Shown piece after piece: positions 10,022 through 19,554 of a stretch of 64,000 bases of DNA. The stretch lies in assembly GCF_014836675.1 (NCBI RefSeq), contig NZ_JACSQK010000006.1, forward strand, positions 209,214-273,213, given 5' to 3'. Positions within the stretch are counted from its first letter, which is position 1. Each line of letters opens with the position of its first letter. The notes below the pieces were generated by a model. The model did not search any database and was not told the origin of the DNA. It saw only the letters and a program-made list of their open reading frames with translations. Made by a program: the position numbers and the translations under genes. The stretch is from Comamonas avium. Lineage in GTDB: Bacteria; Pseudomonadota; Gammaproteobacteria; Burkholderiales; Burkholderiaceae_C.

Positions 10022-10393
10022 TTAACGCAGCGCATGCACGGTGTAAATACCGGCAATGGTCAAACTTAAAGAGGCAAAGAGGTGGACAGCTGTCCACGCC
10101 ATGGCCATGCCCCAGCGCTGTGCTTGAAGCAGTCCAACCACTTCAGCCGAAAAGCTGGAGAAGGTGGTGAGCCCACCCAAAAAACCGGTGATGATGGCCA
10201 GACGCCAGATTGGATCAAGCTGGGGTGAGGCATTCAGCCAGGCAACGGCCAGGCCAATGCCGTAGCCGCCGATGGCATTGGCGGCCAAGGTGCCCCAGGC
10301 CAGATGCCCGTGAGCGGTCAGCCACAGGCCCAGCTGCCAGCGCGCCAAGGCGCCAAGGCTGGCTCCTGTGCAAATGGCGATGACGTGGTGCAT
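10022..10393 (-). CDS. crcB: Fluoride efflux channel CrcB/FluC
   Basis: This 123-aa protein with four membrane helices carries the FluC signature T-G-F-L-G-G-L-T-T-F-S-S-F-S and the N-terminal G-A-L-A-R-W. FluC dimers form dual-topology F- channels in the inner membrane and protect against fluoride. It is a single full-length subunit, as in most proteobacteria. It lies 53 bases downstream of the last Mrp gene on the same strand and may be read from that operon. I see no convincing fluoride riboswitch in front of it. Confidence 0.93.
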   Translation of the reverse strand: MHHVIAICTGASLGALARWQLGLWLTAHGHLAWGTLAANAIGGYGIGLAVAWLNASPQLDPIWRLAIITGFLGGLTTFSSFSAEVVGLLQAQRWGMAMAWTAVHLFASLSLTIAGIYTVHALR

Positions 10394-10446
10394 GGTTTTT
10401 TAGATGAAAGCTGGCGCTGCCCATTGTGCGGATCAGCGATGGCCGC

Positions 10447-10854
10447 TTATTTGTTGGGTGTTTCAGACTCTGCGCTAGACGCTTCTTCTGCCTGTGGCTG
10501 ATTGGGCACGACACGACTGACGCTGGGCGGTACATCACGGCCAGCTCTGCGCGCGCGAAACAGTGCTGCGCGCATCAAAAAGATGGTGGTGATAGGCACG
10601 GTCACGGCGATGAATACGGCAATCAGCAGTGCATGCAGCGCCAGACCTTGGCCGGTGGCACTGAAAAATACAAATGTGGCCCACATGATCAGCCAGCATC
10701 CCATGGTGGCAATGATGGAAGGCGCATGCACGCGTTCAAAGTAGCTTTTTAAGCGCATCAAACCCAGCGAGCCAAGGAAGGCAATAGTGGCGCCACCCAG
10801 AACAAAAATGGCAATCAGAATCTCGGCCCACATGGGCAGTTGAACTTCGTTCAT
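10447..10854 (-). CDS. phaG: Monovalent cation/H+ antiporter subunit G
   Basis: This 135-aa protein has three N-terminal membrane helices and the MnhG pattern G-S-L-G-L-M-R-L-K-S-Y-F-E-R-V-H-A-P. The C-terminal 40 residues are polar and longer than usual. It is the smallest accessory subunit of the multisubunit Mrp/Pha antiporter, which exports Na+ or K+ in exchange for H+. It overlaps the F subunit by four bases and is the last gene of the antiporter operon. Confidence 0.92.
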   Translation of the reverse strand: MNEVQLPMWAEILIAIFVLGGATIAFLGSLGLMRLKSYFERVHAPSIIATMGCWLIMWATFVFFSATGQGLALHALLIAVFIAVTVPITTIFLMRAALFRARRAGRDVPPSVSRVVPNQPQAEEASSAESETPNK

Positions 10855-11129
10855 TCAATCACCTCGCCACGCAGCAAAAATTTGGCCATGGCTGTAGAGC
10901 TGACGCAGCCGAACAGGGAGATCAGCAGCGCCGCCTCAAAGTACATGGAAGAGCTGTACATGATGCCCAGCACCAGCATGACCAGCATGCCGTTGAGGTA
11001 CATGCAGTCCAGAGCCAGTACCCGGTCTTGGGCAGATGGGCCTTTGAGCAGGCGCGTCAGCGTACAGGCCATGGCCAGAACCAGCAGAAACAGGGCAGCG
11101 GACAAGGCCCACATCAGCCATTGACTCAT
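10851..11129 (-). CDS. phaF: Monovalent cation/H+ antiporter subunit F
   Basis: This 92-aa protein has three membrane helices and the conserved loop K-G-P-S-A-Q-D-R-V-L-A-L-D after the first, the hallmark of MnhF/PhaF. It is an accessory subunit needed to assemble the Mrp complex. Both ends overlap their neighbours by four bases, so translation is coupled through E-F-G. Confidence 0.93.
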   Translation of the reverse strand: MSQWLMWALSAALFLLVLAMACTLTRLLKGPSAQDRVLALDCMYLNGMLVMLVLGIMYSSSMYFEAALLISLFGCVSSTAMAKFLLRGEVIE

Positions 11130-11617
11130 TCGAAGATCTCCATCAGTGGGCGCTCGTACTTGGTTTTGACATGGTCAATGATGATTTGCGGATCCTCGAC
11201 TTCCAGAACATGCAGCAGCAGCATAGAACGGTCGCGCGATATCTCGGCCCATGCGGTACCAGGTGTGATGCAGGTGATCATGGCCAGCACGGCAAGGCCA
11301 TTGGGGTCTTGCAACTGCAAAGGAATGTGCACAAATGCGGCCGGGTGTTTGCGCAACGATGGGAAGAGCAAAAAGCGCACGACCTGAAAGTTGGACACAG
11401 AGGTGTCTGCCACCACGGTGATAGCCAGCTTGAAAATAATCCAGGGGTGGCGCACACGTACTGGTAAAGGACGAAGACCTCGTGTCAGTACAGGAATGAG
11501 CAGCCCCAGCAATGCACCCAGTACGAGGTGGCCTGCACTGACCGAGTGGTTCAATAGCAGCCACAGCACAAACAAAGCCACAGACAGCAGCGGCGCTGGA
11601 AAAATTAATTTCATCAT
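11126..11617 (-). CDS. phaE: Monovalent cation/H+ antiporter subunit E
   Basis: This 163-aa protein has two or three N-terminal membrane helices and a cytoplasmic C-terminus, with the MnhE motif I-T-C-I-T-P-G-T (about 110-117). The frame is open well upstream, inside the D subunit gene. The ATG at 11617 is chosen because it overlaps the D stop (ATGA), as elsewhere in this operon. A second ATG follows directly at 11614. Confidence 0.92.
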   Translation of the reverse strand: MMKLIFPAPLLSVALFVLWLLLNHSVSAGHLVLGALLGLLIPVLTRGLRPLPVRVRHPWIIFKLAITVVADTSVSNFQVVRFLLFPSLRKHPAAFVHIPLQLQDPNGLAVLAMITCITPGTAWAEISRDRSMLLLHVLEVEDPQIIIDHVKTKYERPLMEIFE

Positions 11618-13326
11618 GGCTTGGCTCCCGGTGCTGCGGTGGCGGGTGCCGCAGGTGCTGGGTTCGCAATGGGCTGGGTTTCCATCACTGCTTGAATATA
11701 AATATCGGGCGAATGCAGTGTGTTGGCCGCATTTTGTGTGTATTGCATCACGTAGTCCGCCTTGACGGTCAGCACGATGCACAGCGCCATCAGGGCGGCA
11801 ATGGGCAGCCCCTCGGAGATGCGCAGCTCAGGGGTGCCACGTTCATGGGTCGCCCAGAAATGGCGAACGCCTGCGCGAGTCAGAGAAATCAGTGCCAGCA
11901 GACCGGTGCCAATCATCAGCGCCATCAGCACCCAGCCCCAGTGCCCGGCCTGATAGCCCGCTGACTGCCCAAGGCCGACTGGGTTGATGAGGTTGCTGAG
12001 CATGGCAAATTTTCCAATGAACCCGGACAGCGGTGGCAAGCCAGCGACCACCAGGGTGCACATGATGAACGCCAGACCCAAAAACGCAGCCGATGCAGGG
12101 ATGGCTCGCCCAATCAGGACCTGCTCGTTTTCGTCCAGATTGAGACTCTGAGTGGGAACCAGCTCAGAGTTGAGGAAGGGGGCTTCCTCGTCATCAATAT
12201 CCACATTGCCGTCGTTGCGCCAGCGGTCCATGATGTCAGCCAGCATGAACAAGATGGCAACCGCCAGCGTCGAGCTGGGCAGGTAATACAAAAGACCTGC
12301 GGTCAACATGTTCTGCCCAAAGCCAATGGCCGCAAGCAAGGTGCCTGAAGACAGAATGGCCGCGTACCCGGCCAAATGGGTCAGGCGTGTGGCTGCCAAT
12401 GTGCCAATGCCGCCAAACACCATGGTGACCATGCCGCCCACAATGAGCCATGTTGAACCAAAGAGGGCGGAGTCCCCAGCTTCGCTGGAGAACATGAGCG
12501 TCCACAAACGCAAAATTGTGTAGATCCCTACCTTGGTCATCAAGGCAAACAAAGCACCCACGGGGGCAGTTGCTGCGCTGTAGGCGGGAACGAGCCAGAA
12601 GTTCAACGGCCAGACGGCAGCCTTGATCAAAAAGGCAGTGGCCAGAATGCCGGCTGCGGCGTGCAGCAAGCCGCGGTCTGCGGCCGAGACCTCGGGAATG
12701 GCCTGGGCCAAATCAGCCATGTTCAACGTGCCGGTCAGGCCGTACAACATGGACACACCAATCAAAAACAGCGATGACGCAGCCAAGTTGATGGCGATGT
12801 AATGCAAACCAGCTTGCACGCGCATGCGGCCAGAACCATGCAGCAGCAGGCCATAAGAGGCTGCCAGCATGATTTCAAAGAACACAAACAAATTGAACAA
12901 ATCAGCCGTGAGAAACGCGCCTGACAGGCCCATGAGCTGCAACTGGAACAAGGGATGAAAGTGCACCCCCGCCTTGTGCCACCGTGCAGTGGAAAAAAGG
13001 CTGGCAGCCAAGGCAATGCTGTAAGAAAGAACCAGCATCAATGCGGTCAGTCGATCAACGGCAAGCACAATCCCGAAGGGAGCTTGCCAGTTGCCAGACA
13101 AATACACGCCCATGGTGGTGCTGGAGCCAGCTTGGTCGGTCCATAGCAGCAGCGCAACCGAGACCAGAAGGCCCAGCGCAGTAGCTGCAACGTTCATCAC
13201 CATTTTGACCTGTTGCTGCTCTTCTTTGAGTAGCAGCATGATGGCTGCCACCAGCATGGGCAGCACAATGGGGGCAAGCATGAGATGCGGCATCAAAGAT
13301 GCCAGCCATTCGAGAACCAAGCTCAT
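11614..13326 (-). CDS. phaD: Monovalent cation/H+ antiporter subunit D
   Basis: This 570-aa membrane protein is related to NADH dehydrogenase subunits NuoL/M/N, with about 14 helices and the proton-channel region A-A-V-W-P-L-N-F-W-L. An acidic loop (E-E-A-P-F-L-N-S-E-L) around residue 390 is an insertion in the cytoplasmic side. In Mrp complexes, A and D carry the ion pathways. It overlaps C and E by four bases each. Confidence 0.94.
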   Translation of the reverse strand: MSLVLEWLASLMPHLMLAPIVLPMLVAAIMLLLKEEQQQVKMVMNVAATALGLLVSVALLLWTDQAGSSTTMGVYLSGNWQAPFGIVLAVDRLTALMLVLSYSIALAASLFSTARWHKAGVHFHPLFQLQLMGLSGAFLTADLFNLFVFFEIMLAASYGLLLHGSGRMRVQAGLHYIAINLAASSLFLIGVSMLYGLTGTLNMADLAQAIPEVSAADRGLLHAAAGILATAFLIKAAVWPLNFWLVPAYSAATAPVGALFALMTKVGIYTILRLWTLMFSSEAGDSALFGSTWLIVGGMVTMVFGGIGTLAATRLTHLAGYAAILSSGTLLAAIGFGQNMLTAGLLYYLPSSTLAVAILFMLADIMDRWRNDGNVDIDDEEAPFLNSELVPTQSLNLDENEQVLIGRAIPASAAFLGLAFIMCTLVVAGLPPLSGFIGKFAMLSNLINPVGLGQSAGYQAGHWGWVLMALMIGTGLLALISLTRAGVRHFWATHERGTPELRISEGLPIAALMALCIVLTVKADYVMQYTQNAANTLHSPDIYIQAVMETQPIANPAPAAPATAAPGAKP

Positions 13327-13688
13327 GGCATCTCCTGCATGTCACGAGATTTCACGCCATCCACATGGTCGGTGCCGGACATGCCGCGAGAAGCGAGCAG
13401 GACCACCAAGAAAAGTGCAGTCATCGCGAAACCAATCACGATCGCGGTGAGTACTAAGGCTTGGGGCATAGGGTCGGCGTAGTGTGCCAATGTCTCTGGG
13501 ATACCGGGTCGCAGCACGGGTTCTTTGTCGATGGCAAGGCCTTGACGGCCCATGCTGAAAATGAACAGATTCACTGCATACGACAGCAAAGAAAGGCCCA
13601 CAATTACTTGGAAGGTACGAGGGCGCAGCAGCAGCCAGACTCCTGAGCCGGCCAGTACACCGATGGCAATCGCTAGAACGGTTTCCAT
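13323..13688 (-). CDS. phaC1: Monovalent cation/H+ antiporter subunit C
   Basis: This 121-aa protein has three membrane helices and NuoK-like features, including the sequence Y-A-V-N-L-F-I-F and a loop ending A-D-P-M-P-Q-A-L-V-L-T-A-I-V-I. This is subunit C of Mrp/Pha. The name used here follows the pha antiporter nomenclature of Sinorhizobium and has nothing to do with PHA synthase. The start touches the stop of the A subunit. Confidence 0.93.
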   Translation of the reverse strand: METVLAIAIGVLAGSGVWLLLRPRTFQVIVGLSLLSYAVNLFIFSMGRQGLAIDKEPVLRPGIPETLAHYADPMPQALVLTAIVIGFAMTALFLVVLLASRGMSGTDHVDGVKSRDMQEMP

Positions 13689-16618
13689 TAACGATCCCCT
13701 TCGCGAGCGTTTTGCTCTTCTTGCATACGTGCGTGGTAGCGATGGCCGCGCACCGTCTGGTGAGCGATGGCCGTCAAAATCAGCAGGGTAGAACCCACAA
13801 CCAAAGTAAAGACTCCTATATCAAAGAACGTAGCACTGGCCAGGTGAATCTGACCCAGCCAAGGCAAGCTGAAGTGGAAGGTGTGGCTTGTCATGAATGG
13901 ATAGCCCGCGACGAGCGATCCAAGGCCAGTCAAGATGGCGAACAACAGACCAAAGCCAATCCAGCGGCGAGGGAACAGCGGCATGTGTGCTTCGACCCAG
14001 TGCGTTCCCGAAATGATGTACTGCAGCAGTAGCGCAACGGAAAAGACCAGACCCGCCACAAAGCCACCACCGGGCTCGTTGTGCCCGCGCATGAAGAGAT
14101 AGACCGAAACCAGCGTGGCAAAGGGCAGCAGCAAGCGCACCAGCACCGCAGGCACCATCAAATAACCTACGGCAGTATCGGTAGCGTGACGCGGGTTGAT
14201 CAGATCGGTTTGCAAGTCACCAGGCACATAGCGTTGCTGCTCTGGAATGTCCATGGTTTCGCGTGCAGGCCGGAAACGGCGCAGCAATGCATAAACCGTC
14301 AGGGCCACAACACCCAGCACAACAATTTCACCAAAGGTATCAAAGCCTCGGAAGTCCACCAGCATCACGTTGACAACGTTGGTGCCGCCACCTTCAATCA
14401 GTGCGCGTTCCAGGAAAAAGGTCGATGTGCTCTCCGGGAAAGGGCGGCTCATCATGGCAAAAGCCAGCCAGCCCACACCGCCGCCTGCAGCCAAGGCAAT
14501 CAGCAAGTCGCGCATGCGGCGGGCGCGCGCCGTTAACTCGGTGGACAACACAGGGATGCGCAAGTTTTTGTCGCGTTTGGGGAGCCACCGCAAACCCAGC
14601 AAGATGAGTACGGTGGTGACAACTTCAACGACCAATTGCGTCAGGGCCAGATCGGGTGCAGAAAACCACAGGAATGTGATGCAGGTGCACAGGCCAGCAC
14701 CGCCGAGCATGATCAGCGCAGCCATCCGGTGGTATTTGGCTTTCCATGCCGCTGCCAGGGCGCATAGGCTCCCCACCGTCCACAGCAAGATGAAGGCCGG
14801 TGATAAAGGCAAGTTAGCGCGGTTGCCGAGTTCTAGCCCACGTATCCACAACGGCAGCACACCAGCGCCCAACGCGACCAACACCAGCCACAGCATTTGC
14901 CATTGCAGATGCTGTGTATTGAGCAAGCGCCGGGTATCTCGTGCAAGCAGCGTCAGGCGAGCCATCACATTTTCAAAGATGCGCTTGCCGTCGAGATTGA
15001 ATAAAAGTGGTACGCCGTCTTTGAGTACGCCTTGCTTGCGTAACCAATGCAATGCGGTGTACAGCACAATGCCGCCAATCAAGGCCACCACACTCATGAT
15101 CAATGGCGTATTGATGCCGTGCCACACGGCCAGGCTGAAGTGAGGCAGGTTGCCGCCCACCACAGGCAGTGCCGCAGCGTTGAGGAAATCACCAACAGCC
15201 CAGGCCGGGAAGATGCCGACGAGCAAACAGATCAGCACCAGCAGCTCAACCGGAACACGCATCCAATGGGGCGGTTCATGGGGCTTGCGTGGCAAATCAG
15301 TGGCTTTGGGGCCAAAGTAAACATCAGCGGTAAAGCACAGCGAGTACGCCACACTGAACATGCCCGCAATAGTCGCCGCCAGTGGCAGTGCGATGCTGAC
15401 CCAGTGATCTGCATCGACAAAAACGGTTTCTGCAAAGAACATTTCCTTTGACAGGAATCCGTTAAGCAATGGAACGCCTGCCATGGCTGCGCTGGCAACA
15501 CAGGCTAAGGTCGCTGTGACAGGCATCATCTTGCGCAGCCCGGACAGCCGGTCCATGTCGCGGGTGCCGCTTTCATGGTCGACAATGCCAGCCGCCATAA
15601 ACAGCGAGGCTTTGAACGTGGCGTGGTTCATGATGTGAAACACCGCTGCCACTGCCGCCAAAGGACTATTGAGCCCCAGCAGCAAAGTAATTAAGCCCAA
15701 GTGAGAAATCGTGGAATAGGCCAGCAATCCCTTGAGATCTCGCTGAAACATGGCAAAAAATCCACCCAGCAGCAAGGTAATGGCTCCGGCGCCGCCGACG
15801 AGCCAAAACCACTCATCCGTTCCGGACAGCACTGGCCATAGACGGGCCATCAGAAAGACCCCCGCCTTTACCATTGTGGCTGAGTGCAGGTAAGCAGATA
15901 CGGGTGTGGGCGCTGCCATGGCATGGGGCAGCCAAAAATGAAAAGGAAACTGAGCGCTTTTGGTCAGGGCGCCTAATAAGATCAGAACCAGCATGGGGGT
16001 GTACAGGTCGTGTGCCCGGACTTGTTCACCTGCTGCCAAAACGTTCTCTAAGTCATAGCTTCCAACGATATGACCCAGGATCAACATGCCCGCGAACATG
16101 CACAGCCCACCTGTACCCGTCACGGTCAAAGCCATGCGTGCGCCGCGGCGTGCATCTTGGCGATGGTGCCAATAGCCAATCAGTAAGAACGAAAAGAGGC
16201 TGGTTAGCTCCCAAAAGAACACCATTTGAATGATGTTGCCGGAAAGAACAACGCCAGACATCGCCCCCATAAATGCCAGAAGGAACGAAAAAAACCGTGG
16301 CACAGGATCTGCTGGTGACATGTAGTAGCGCGCATAAAGCACCACTAAAGAGCCAATGCCAAGCACCAGCATGCTGAACATCCATGCAAAACCATCCATG
16401 CGGACGACAAAATTCAGCCCAAGCGCAGGCAACCAGACCAATTCTTGGCGTATCACGCCTCCGTCTGCTATTTCTGGGAAAAACAGGGCGGCCTGTATGA
16501 CGCAGGCAAGAGCAATGATTCCCGCAAGCGTGGATTCGGTATTCCGTGCGTTCGCAGGCAAAACGGCGGCTAGAAGGCTGCCGATAAAGGGGAGAAGAAT
16601 GAGCGAGATCAGAGGCAT
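13688..16618 (-). CDS. phaAB: Monovalent cation/H+ antiporter fused subunit A-B
   Basis: This 976-aa protein has an NuoL-like A domain (about residues 1-780) and a C-terminal MnhB domain (about 830-970, with the motif G-H-N-E-P-G-G-G-F-V-A-G). The fusion defines group 2 Mrp operons (six genes, A/B fused), as in Sinorhizobium PhaA. The complex exchanges Na+ or K+ for H+ across the inner membrane and supports pH and salt tolerance. It is the first gene of the tightly coupled phaAB-C-D-E-F-G operon, whose promoter must lie in 16619-16700. Confidence 0.95.
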   Translation of the reverse strand: MPLISLILLPFIGSLLAAVLPANARNTESTLAGIIALACVIQAALFFPEIADGGVIRQELVWLPALGLNFVVRMDGFAWMFSMLVLGIGSLVVLYARYYMSPADPVPRFFSFLLAFMGAMSGVVLSGNIIQMVFFWELTSLFSFLLIGYWHHRQDARRGARMALTVTGTGGLCMFAGMLILGHIVGSYDLENVLAAGEQVRAHDLYTPMLVLILLGALTKSAQFPFHFWLPHAMAAPTPVSAYLHSATMVKAGVFLMARLWPVLSGTDEWFWLVGGAGAITLLLGGFFAMFQRDLKGLLAYSTISHLGLITLLLGLNSPLAAVAAVFHIMNHATFKASLFMAAGIVDHESGTRDMDRLSGLRKMMPVTATLACVASAAMAGVPLLNGFLSKEMFFAETVFVDADHWVSIALPLAATIAGMFSVAYSLCFTADVYFGPKATDLPRKPHEPPHWMRVPVELLVLICLLVGIFPAWAVGDFLNAAALPVVGGNLPHFSLAVWHGINTPLIMSVVALIGGIVLYTALHWLRKQGVLKDGVPLLFNLDGKRIFENVMARLTLLARDTRRLLNTQHLQWQMLWLVLVALGAGVLPLWIRGLELGNRANLPLSPAFILLWTVGSLCALAAAWKAKYHRMAALIMLGGAGLCTCITFLWFSAPDLALTQLVVEVVTTVLILLGLRWLPKRDKNLRIPVLSTELTARARRMRDLLIALAAGGGVGWLAFAMMSRPFPESTSTFFLERALIEGGGTNVVNVMLVDFRGFDTFGEIVVLGVVALTVYALLRRFRPARETMDIPEQQRYVPGDLQTDLINPRHATDTAVGYLMVPAVLVRLLLPFATLVSVYLFMRGHNEPGGGFVAGLVFSVALLLQYIISGTHWVEAHMPLFPRRWIGFGLLFAILTGLGSLVAGYPFMTSHTFHFSLPWLGQIHLASATFFDIGVFTLVVGSTLLILTAIAHQTVRGHRYHARMQEEQNAREGDR

Positions 16619-16701
16619 GAATTTTTATTCTATGGGGCAGTGGTCTCTTCGAGTGCTATGAAAACTTAAGCTACAAAGGGTTTTCTATGTAACGCAGCGA
16701 T

Positions 16702-16725
16702 AAAAAAAGCCCGCCAAGGGCGGGC
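16702..16725 (-). terminator. Terminator of comEA
   Basis: On the minus strand GCCCGCC/GGCGGGC (16709-16715 with 16719-16725) is followed by seven T's. It lies 25 bases past the comEA stop and insulates the antiporter operon. Confidence 0.85.
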
Positions 16726-16749
16726 GCTTTGTAAGCATAAAGGAGAAAT

Positions 16750-17106
16750 TCAACTCTTCTCTTGTTTTTTGCCTGCAGTTTGAGCAGGTTTTGCTGATTT
16801 TTCTGTAGTGCTTGCTGGTTTGCTGGAAGATGCAGGTCCGGCTTTGTAAGCTTGGCCATTGACGGTTAGGCCTTCTTCAGAGAGCTTGCCGGCAGAGGTC
16901 TGTGCAATACCCTTGACGCGACCAATCAAGTCATCCCAATTTTTGAATGGGCCTTGCTTGCGCGCATCCATGATGCGTGTGGCAGTGGCAGGACCGATGC
17001 CTTTGACTTGCGTCAGGTCAGCGTGGCTGGCTTTGTTGACATCGACAGCCGCCAATGCAAGTGCTGCATACAAGGCAAAGAAGACCGCAATGATTCTCTT
17101 GAGCAT
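16750..17106 (-). CDS. comEA: ComEA-like helix-hairpin-helix DNA-binding protein
   Basis: This 118-aa protein has a signal peptide (cleavage near A-L-A-A), a double helix-hairpin-helix domain (V-N-K-A-S-H-A-D-L and K-G-I-G-P-A-T-A) and a lysine/serine-rich tail of about 35 residues. ComEA proteins bind incoming double-stranded DNA in the periplasm and ratchet it during natural transformation. The basic tail is longer than in the minimal Neisseria form. No other competence gene is adjacent. Confidence 0.87.
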   Translation of the reverse strand: MLKRIIAVFFALYAALALAAVDVNKASHADLTQVKGIGPATATRIMDARKQGPFKNWDDLIGRVKGIAQTSAGKLSEEGLTVNGQAYKAGPASSSKPASTTEKSAKPAQTAGKKQEKS

Positions 17107-17277
17107 AGGACTATTTCCTTTTTTCCCTTTTAGAAAGGTTGGGGTGTAAGCAGTGCAAGTGCACCAAAGACCACCAACATGCTAAGAAGCTTGCCAGGCA
17201 AAGGACATTGGGGTTCTTAAACTTCTGGCTGACCGGCATTTGCTGGACTGAAGGCCTCGTCAACCACTTTCTTTGCG

Positions 17278-18258
17278 CTAGATTTGAGGGCTTCCTTCTT
17301 TGCGGCCATAACGTGCTGCAACGGCCGCTGACACCATGAGTTGCATCGGGTGAAAAAGCATGACGGGCAGAACCATGGGGCCAACCATTGCAGCAGAGAA
17401 CAAGACCTGAGCCATTGGAATTCCGCTGACCAAGCTCTTTTGTGCGCCACAAAAGACAACAGTGGCTTCATCAGCGGTGCTGAAGTGCAGGCGGCGGCTG
17501 CTCCAGATGCACCAGTTCATTGAGCAGGCCAAGATGAGTGCGCAGACGGCAAACAAGCCAAGCATTGCTGTCCATGGCATTTGTTGCCAAAGTCCTGCGA
17601 TCACTGCGCCGCTAAAAGCGGTGTAAACCACCAGCAAGATAGAGCCTTGATCCACAATTTTGATCTTGCTGCCAAGCTGTTGAAGTGTTTTTTCTGTCCA
17701 CGGACGCAGCAAATGGCCTGCAGCAAAAGGCAAAAGCAGCTGCATGGCGATTTTGACAAAAGCGTCCAAGGTGATGTCAATGTGGGCCGAGGACGACAGC
17801 AAGATGCCTGCTAGAAATGGGGTGAAAACTATACCCATCAACGTAGAGCCTGAGGCACTGCAGACAGCAGCAGGAACATTGCCTCGCGCAAGCGCGGTCA
17901 AGGCAATGGCCGACTGGACTGTCGCTGGAAGTGTGCATAAAAAGAGGACCCCCAGCACCAGCTCTTGCGGCAACAGGTGGTTGAGCATGGGCTGCAGTAG
18001 CCAGCCAAGTAGCGGAAAGAATAAAAAAGTGGTGACCGTCACCAGCAGATGCAGACGCCAGTGCTTAATGCCAGTCCAGATTGCCTGGCGAGAAAGCTTG
18101 CTGCCATGCAAAAAGAAAAGTAAAACAATGACGGCATTTGTGATTTTCTCCAGGGCATTTGCGAACTGGCCAGATGCTGGCAGCAAGCTTGCAAGGAGGA
18201 CGGTACTTGCCAAAGCCAGCGTGAAGTTATCAGGGCGTAGGCGGGCTGCAGTGCTCAT
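17278..18258 (-). CDS. Bile acid:sodium symporter family transporter
   Basis: This 326-aa membrane protein has about nine or ten helices of the BASS/SBF-like (DUF4137/YfeH-type) family. The motif L-P-A-T-V-Q-S-A-I-A-L-T-A-L-A-R-G-N falls in the crossing-helix region that forms the Na+ sites in bile-acid symporters. The natural substrate in bacteria of this branch is unknown. It stands alone, with 170 bases of gene-free DNA between it and comEA. The frame ends with a basic tail (G-R-K-E-G-S-P-Q-I). Confidence 0.83.
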   Translation of the reverse strand: MSTAARLRPDNFTLALASTVLLASLLPASGQFANALEKITNAVIVLLFFLHGSKLSRQAIWTGIKHWRLHLLVTVTTFLFFPLLGWLLQPMLNHLLPQELVLGVLFLCTLPATVQSAIALTALARGNVPAAVCSASGSTLMGIVFTPFLAGILLSSSAHIDITLDAFVKIAMQLLLPFAAGHLLRPWTEKTLQQLGSKIKIVDQGSILLVVYTAFSGAVIAGLWQQMPWTAMLGLFAVCALILACSMNWCIWSSRRLHFSTADEATVVFCGAQKSLVSGIPMAQVLFSAAMVGPMVLPVMLFHPMQLMVSAAVAARYGRKEGSPQI

Positions 18259-18375
18259 GGATTCACTTTGATCTCAATGGGATACCGGAAATCGGCATTC
18301 TTTTAGAAAAAACACTTAATTTTTTGTGTCAGGTGTCGATATGAACGGTGTTCGTATCTATGAAGGCATGCTCCT

Positions 18376-18642
18376 ATGTTGCTAGTTAGCCCCGATTCCG
18401 CAGATTCTGCTCACGTGCACCATGAGCGGTCCAGCATGTTTCAAATGCCAGTTTTCAAGCCAGGTGTCCAAGTGATAGAAGGCAATCGGCAGGAAACTGT
18501 AAGCCATGTTGTTTTACGTCGCCGTGAAATGATGGTGTATTTGGTTGGCAAGGAAGAGCCAGTCAAACCTGATCGGTTAAGTTTGGTGCCAACCTGGTTC
18601 ACGACCACGCGACGCCCGGAAGCGTTGAACTGGTATCTGTAA
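18376..18642 (+). CDS. Small conserved hypothetical protein
   Basis: This 88-aa protein is not assigned to a domain. The sequence is well composed, with a central basic block (V-L-R-R-R-E-M-M-V-Y-L-V-G-K) and a C-terminus rich in aromatic residues. It has no signal peptide or membrane helix. An internal ATG at 18436 could give a shorter 68-aa form. It ends six bases before a bidirectional terminator shared with the convergent psd gene, which supports it being a real transcription unit. Confidence 0.6.
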   Translation: MLLVSPDSADSAHVHHERSSMFQMPVFKPGVQVIEGNRQETVSHVVLRRREMMVYLVGKEEPVKPDRLSLVPTWFTTTRRPEALNWYL

Positions 18643-18651
18643 CGCATAAAT

Positions 18652-18677
18652 AAAAAGCTCCGAATCGGAGCTTTTTA
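18652..18677. terminator. Bidirectional terminator between small gene and psd
   Basis: AGCTCCG pairs with CGGAGCT, flanked by A's and T's on both sides. It lies between convergent genes. Confidence 0.8.
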
Positions 18678-18678
18678 T

Positions 18679-19554
18679 TTATTGGGCACTCTGGCTGCCC
18701 ATGGCCTCACCCAGGCGCACAGGAGTTGCGGCTTGCCAGGTGTTGTTAAATTGCAGGGTGTTTCTGGGCGTCAAAAGGACGATGGTTGAACCGAGTAAAA
18801 AGCGACCCATCTCTGCGCCTTGAGGCAGCTGAATGTCTTGATTTTCGTATTGCCAGTCACGTACTTTTCCAGGGCGGGGCGGATTCACCACGCCATGCCA
18901 TGTCGTTGCCATGCTGCCAACCACGGTAGCCCCTACGAGCACCATGGCAAAAGGTCCAAAAGGTCCTTCGAAAATACACACAACCCGTTCATTGCGCGCA
19001 AATAAGCCTGGGACACCGCGTGCGGTTGTCGGGTTGACGGAGAATAAATCGCCAGGAACGTGAATCATGCGCAGTAACTTGCCTGCGCATGGCATGTGAA
19101 TGCGATGGTAGTCACGAGGACTTAAGTAGATGGTTGCGAAGTGACCGTCTTGAAACTGACTTGCCAATTGTGCATCGCCACCTAAAAGCGCTTGCGTCGA
19201 GTAATGGTGCCCTTTGGCCTGAAAAATCTGATCACCCTTGATTGCGCCTAGTTGGCTGACTGCACCATCGACAGGACAGATCCACGCGGCATTGGCTAAA
19301 GGGCGCGCATCGGGCTGAAGTTCGCGCGTGAAAAATGAATTAAAGCTAGGGTAGGAGGCTGGATCCGGGTTGAGCGCCTCTGCCATATTGACTTGATAGC
19401 GCTTGATAAACCACCGAATGACAGCTGTAGTCGCAGCGCCTCCTTGCAAATTGGCCAGATGTCCCATGAGCCGGGTAAGGGCTTGCTTGGGGAGAAGGTA
19501 TTGGGGCAGGACCGAGATGCGATCAGACACGGGTAATGATTGAGTAAGAGGCAA
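18679..19554 (-). CDS. psd: Phosphatidylserine decarboxylase
   Basis: This 291-aa proenzyme has the self-cleavage motif L-G-S-T at residues 254-257, where Ser becomes the pyruvoyl group, with Asp in P-V-D-G-A-V (near 95) and His in Y-H-R-I-H-M-P completing the processing site. It makes phosphatidylethanolamine from phosphatidylserine at the inner membrane. The length and motif order match the E. coli-type Psd. It stands alone with its own terminator, and a phosphatidylserine synthase is not in the window. Confidence 0.93.
   Translation of the reverse strand: MPLTQSLPVSDRISVLPQYLLPKQALTRLMGHLANLQGGAATTAVIRWFIKRYQVNMAEALNPDPASYPSFNSFFTRELQPDARPLANAAWICPVDGAVSQLGAIKGDQIFQAKGHHYSTQALLGGDAQLASQFQDGHFATIYLSPRDYHRIHMPCAGKLLRMIHVPGDLFSVNPTTARGVPGLFARNERVVCIFEGPFGPFAMVLVGATVVGSMATTWHGVVNPPRPGKVRDWQYENQDIQLPQGAEMGRFLLGSTIVLLTPRNTLQFNNTWQAATPVRLGEAMGSQSAQ

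Noticed and set aside
10394..10446. Possible fluoride riboswitch before crcB
   Set aside because: Only 53 bases separate it from phaG, and I could not fit the conserved GGNGAUGG core and pseudoknot of the crcB motif on the minus strand.
17217..17309. 30-codon minus-strand frame between comEA and the symporter
   Set aside because: It overlaps the 3' end of the symporter gene and has no clear ribosome-binding site; a lysine-rich start alone is not enough.
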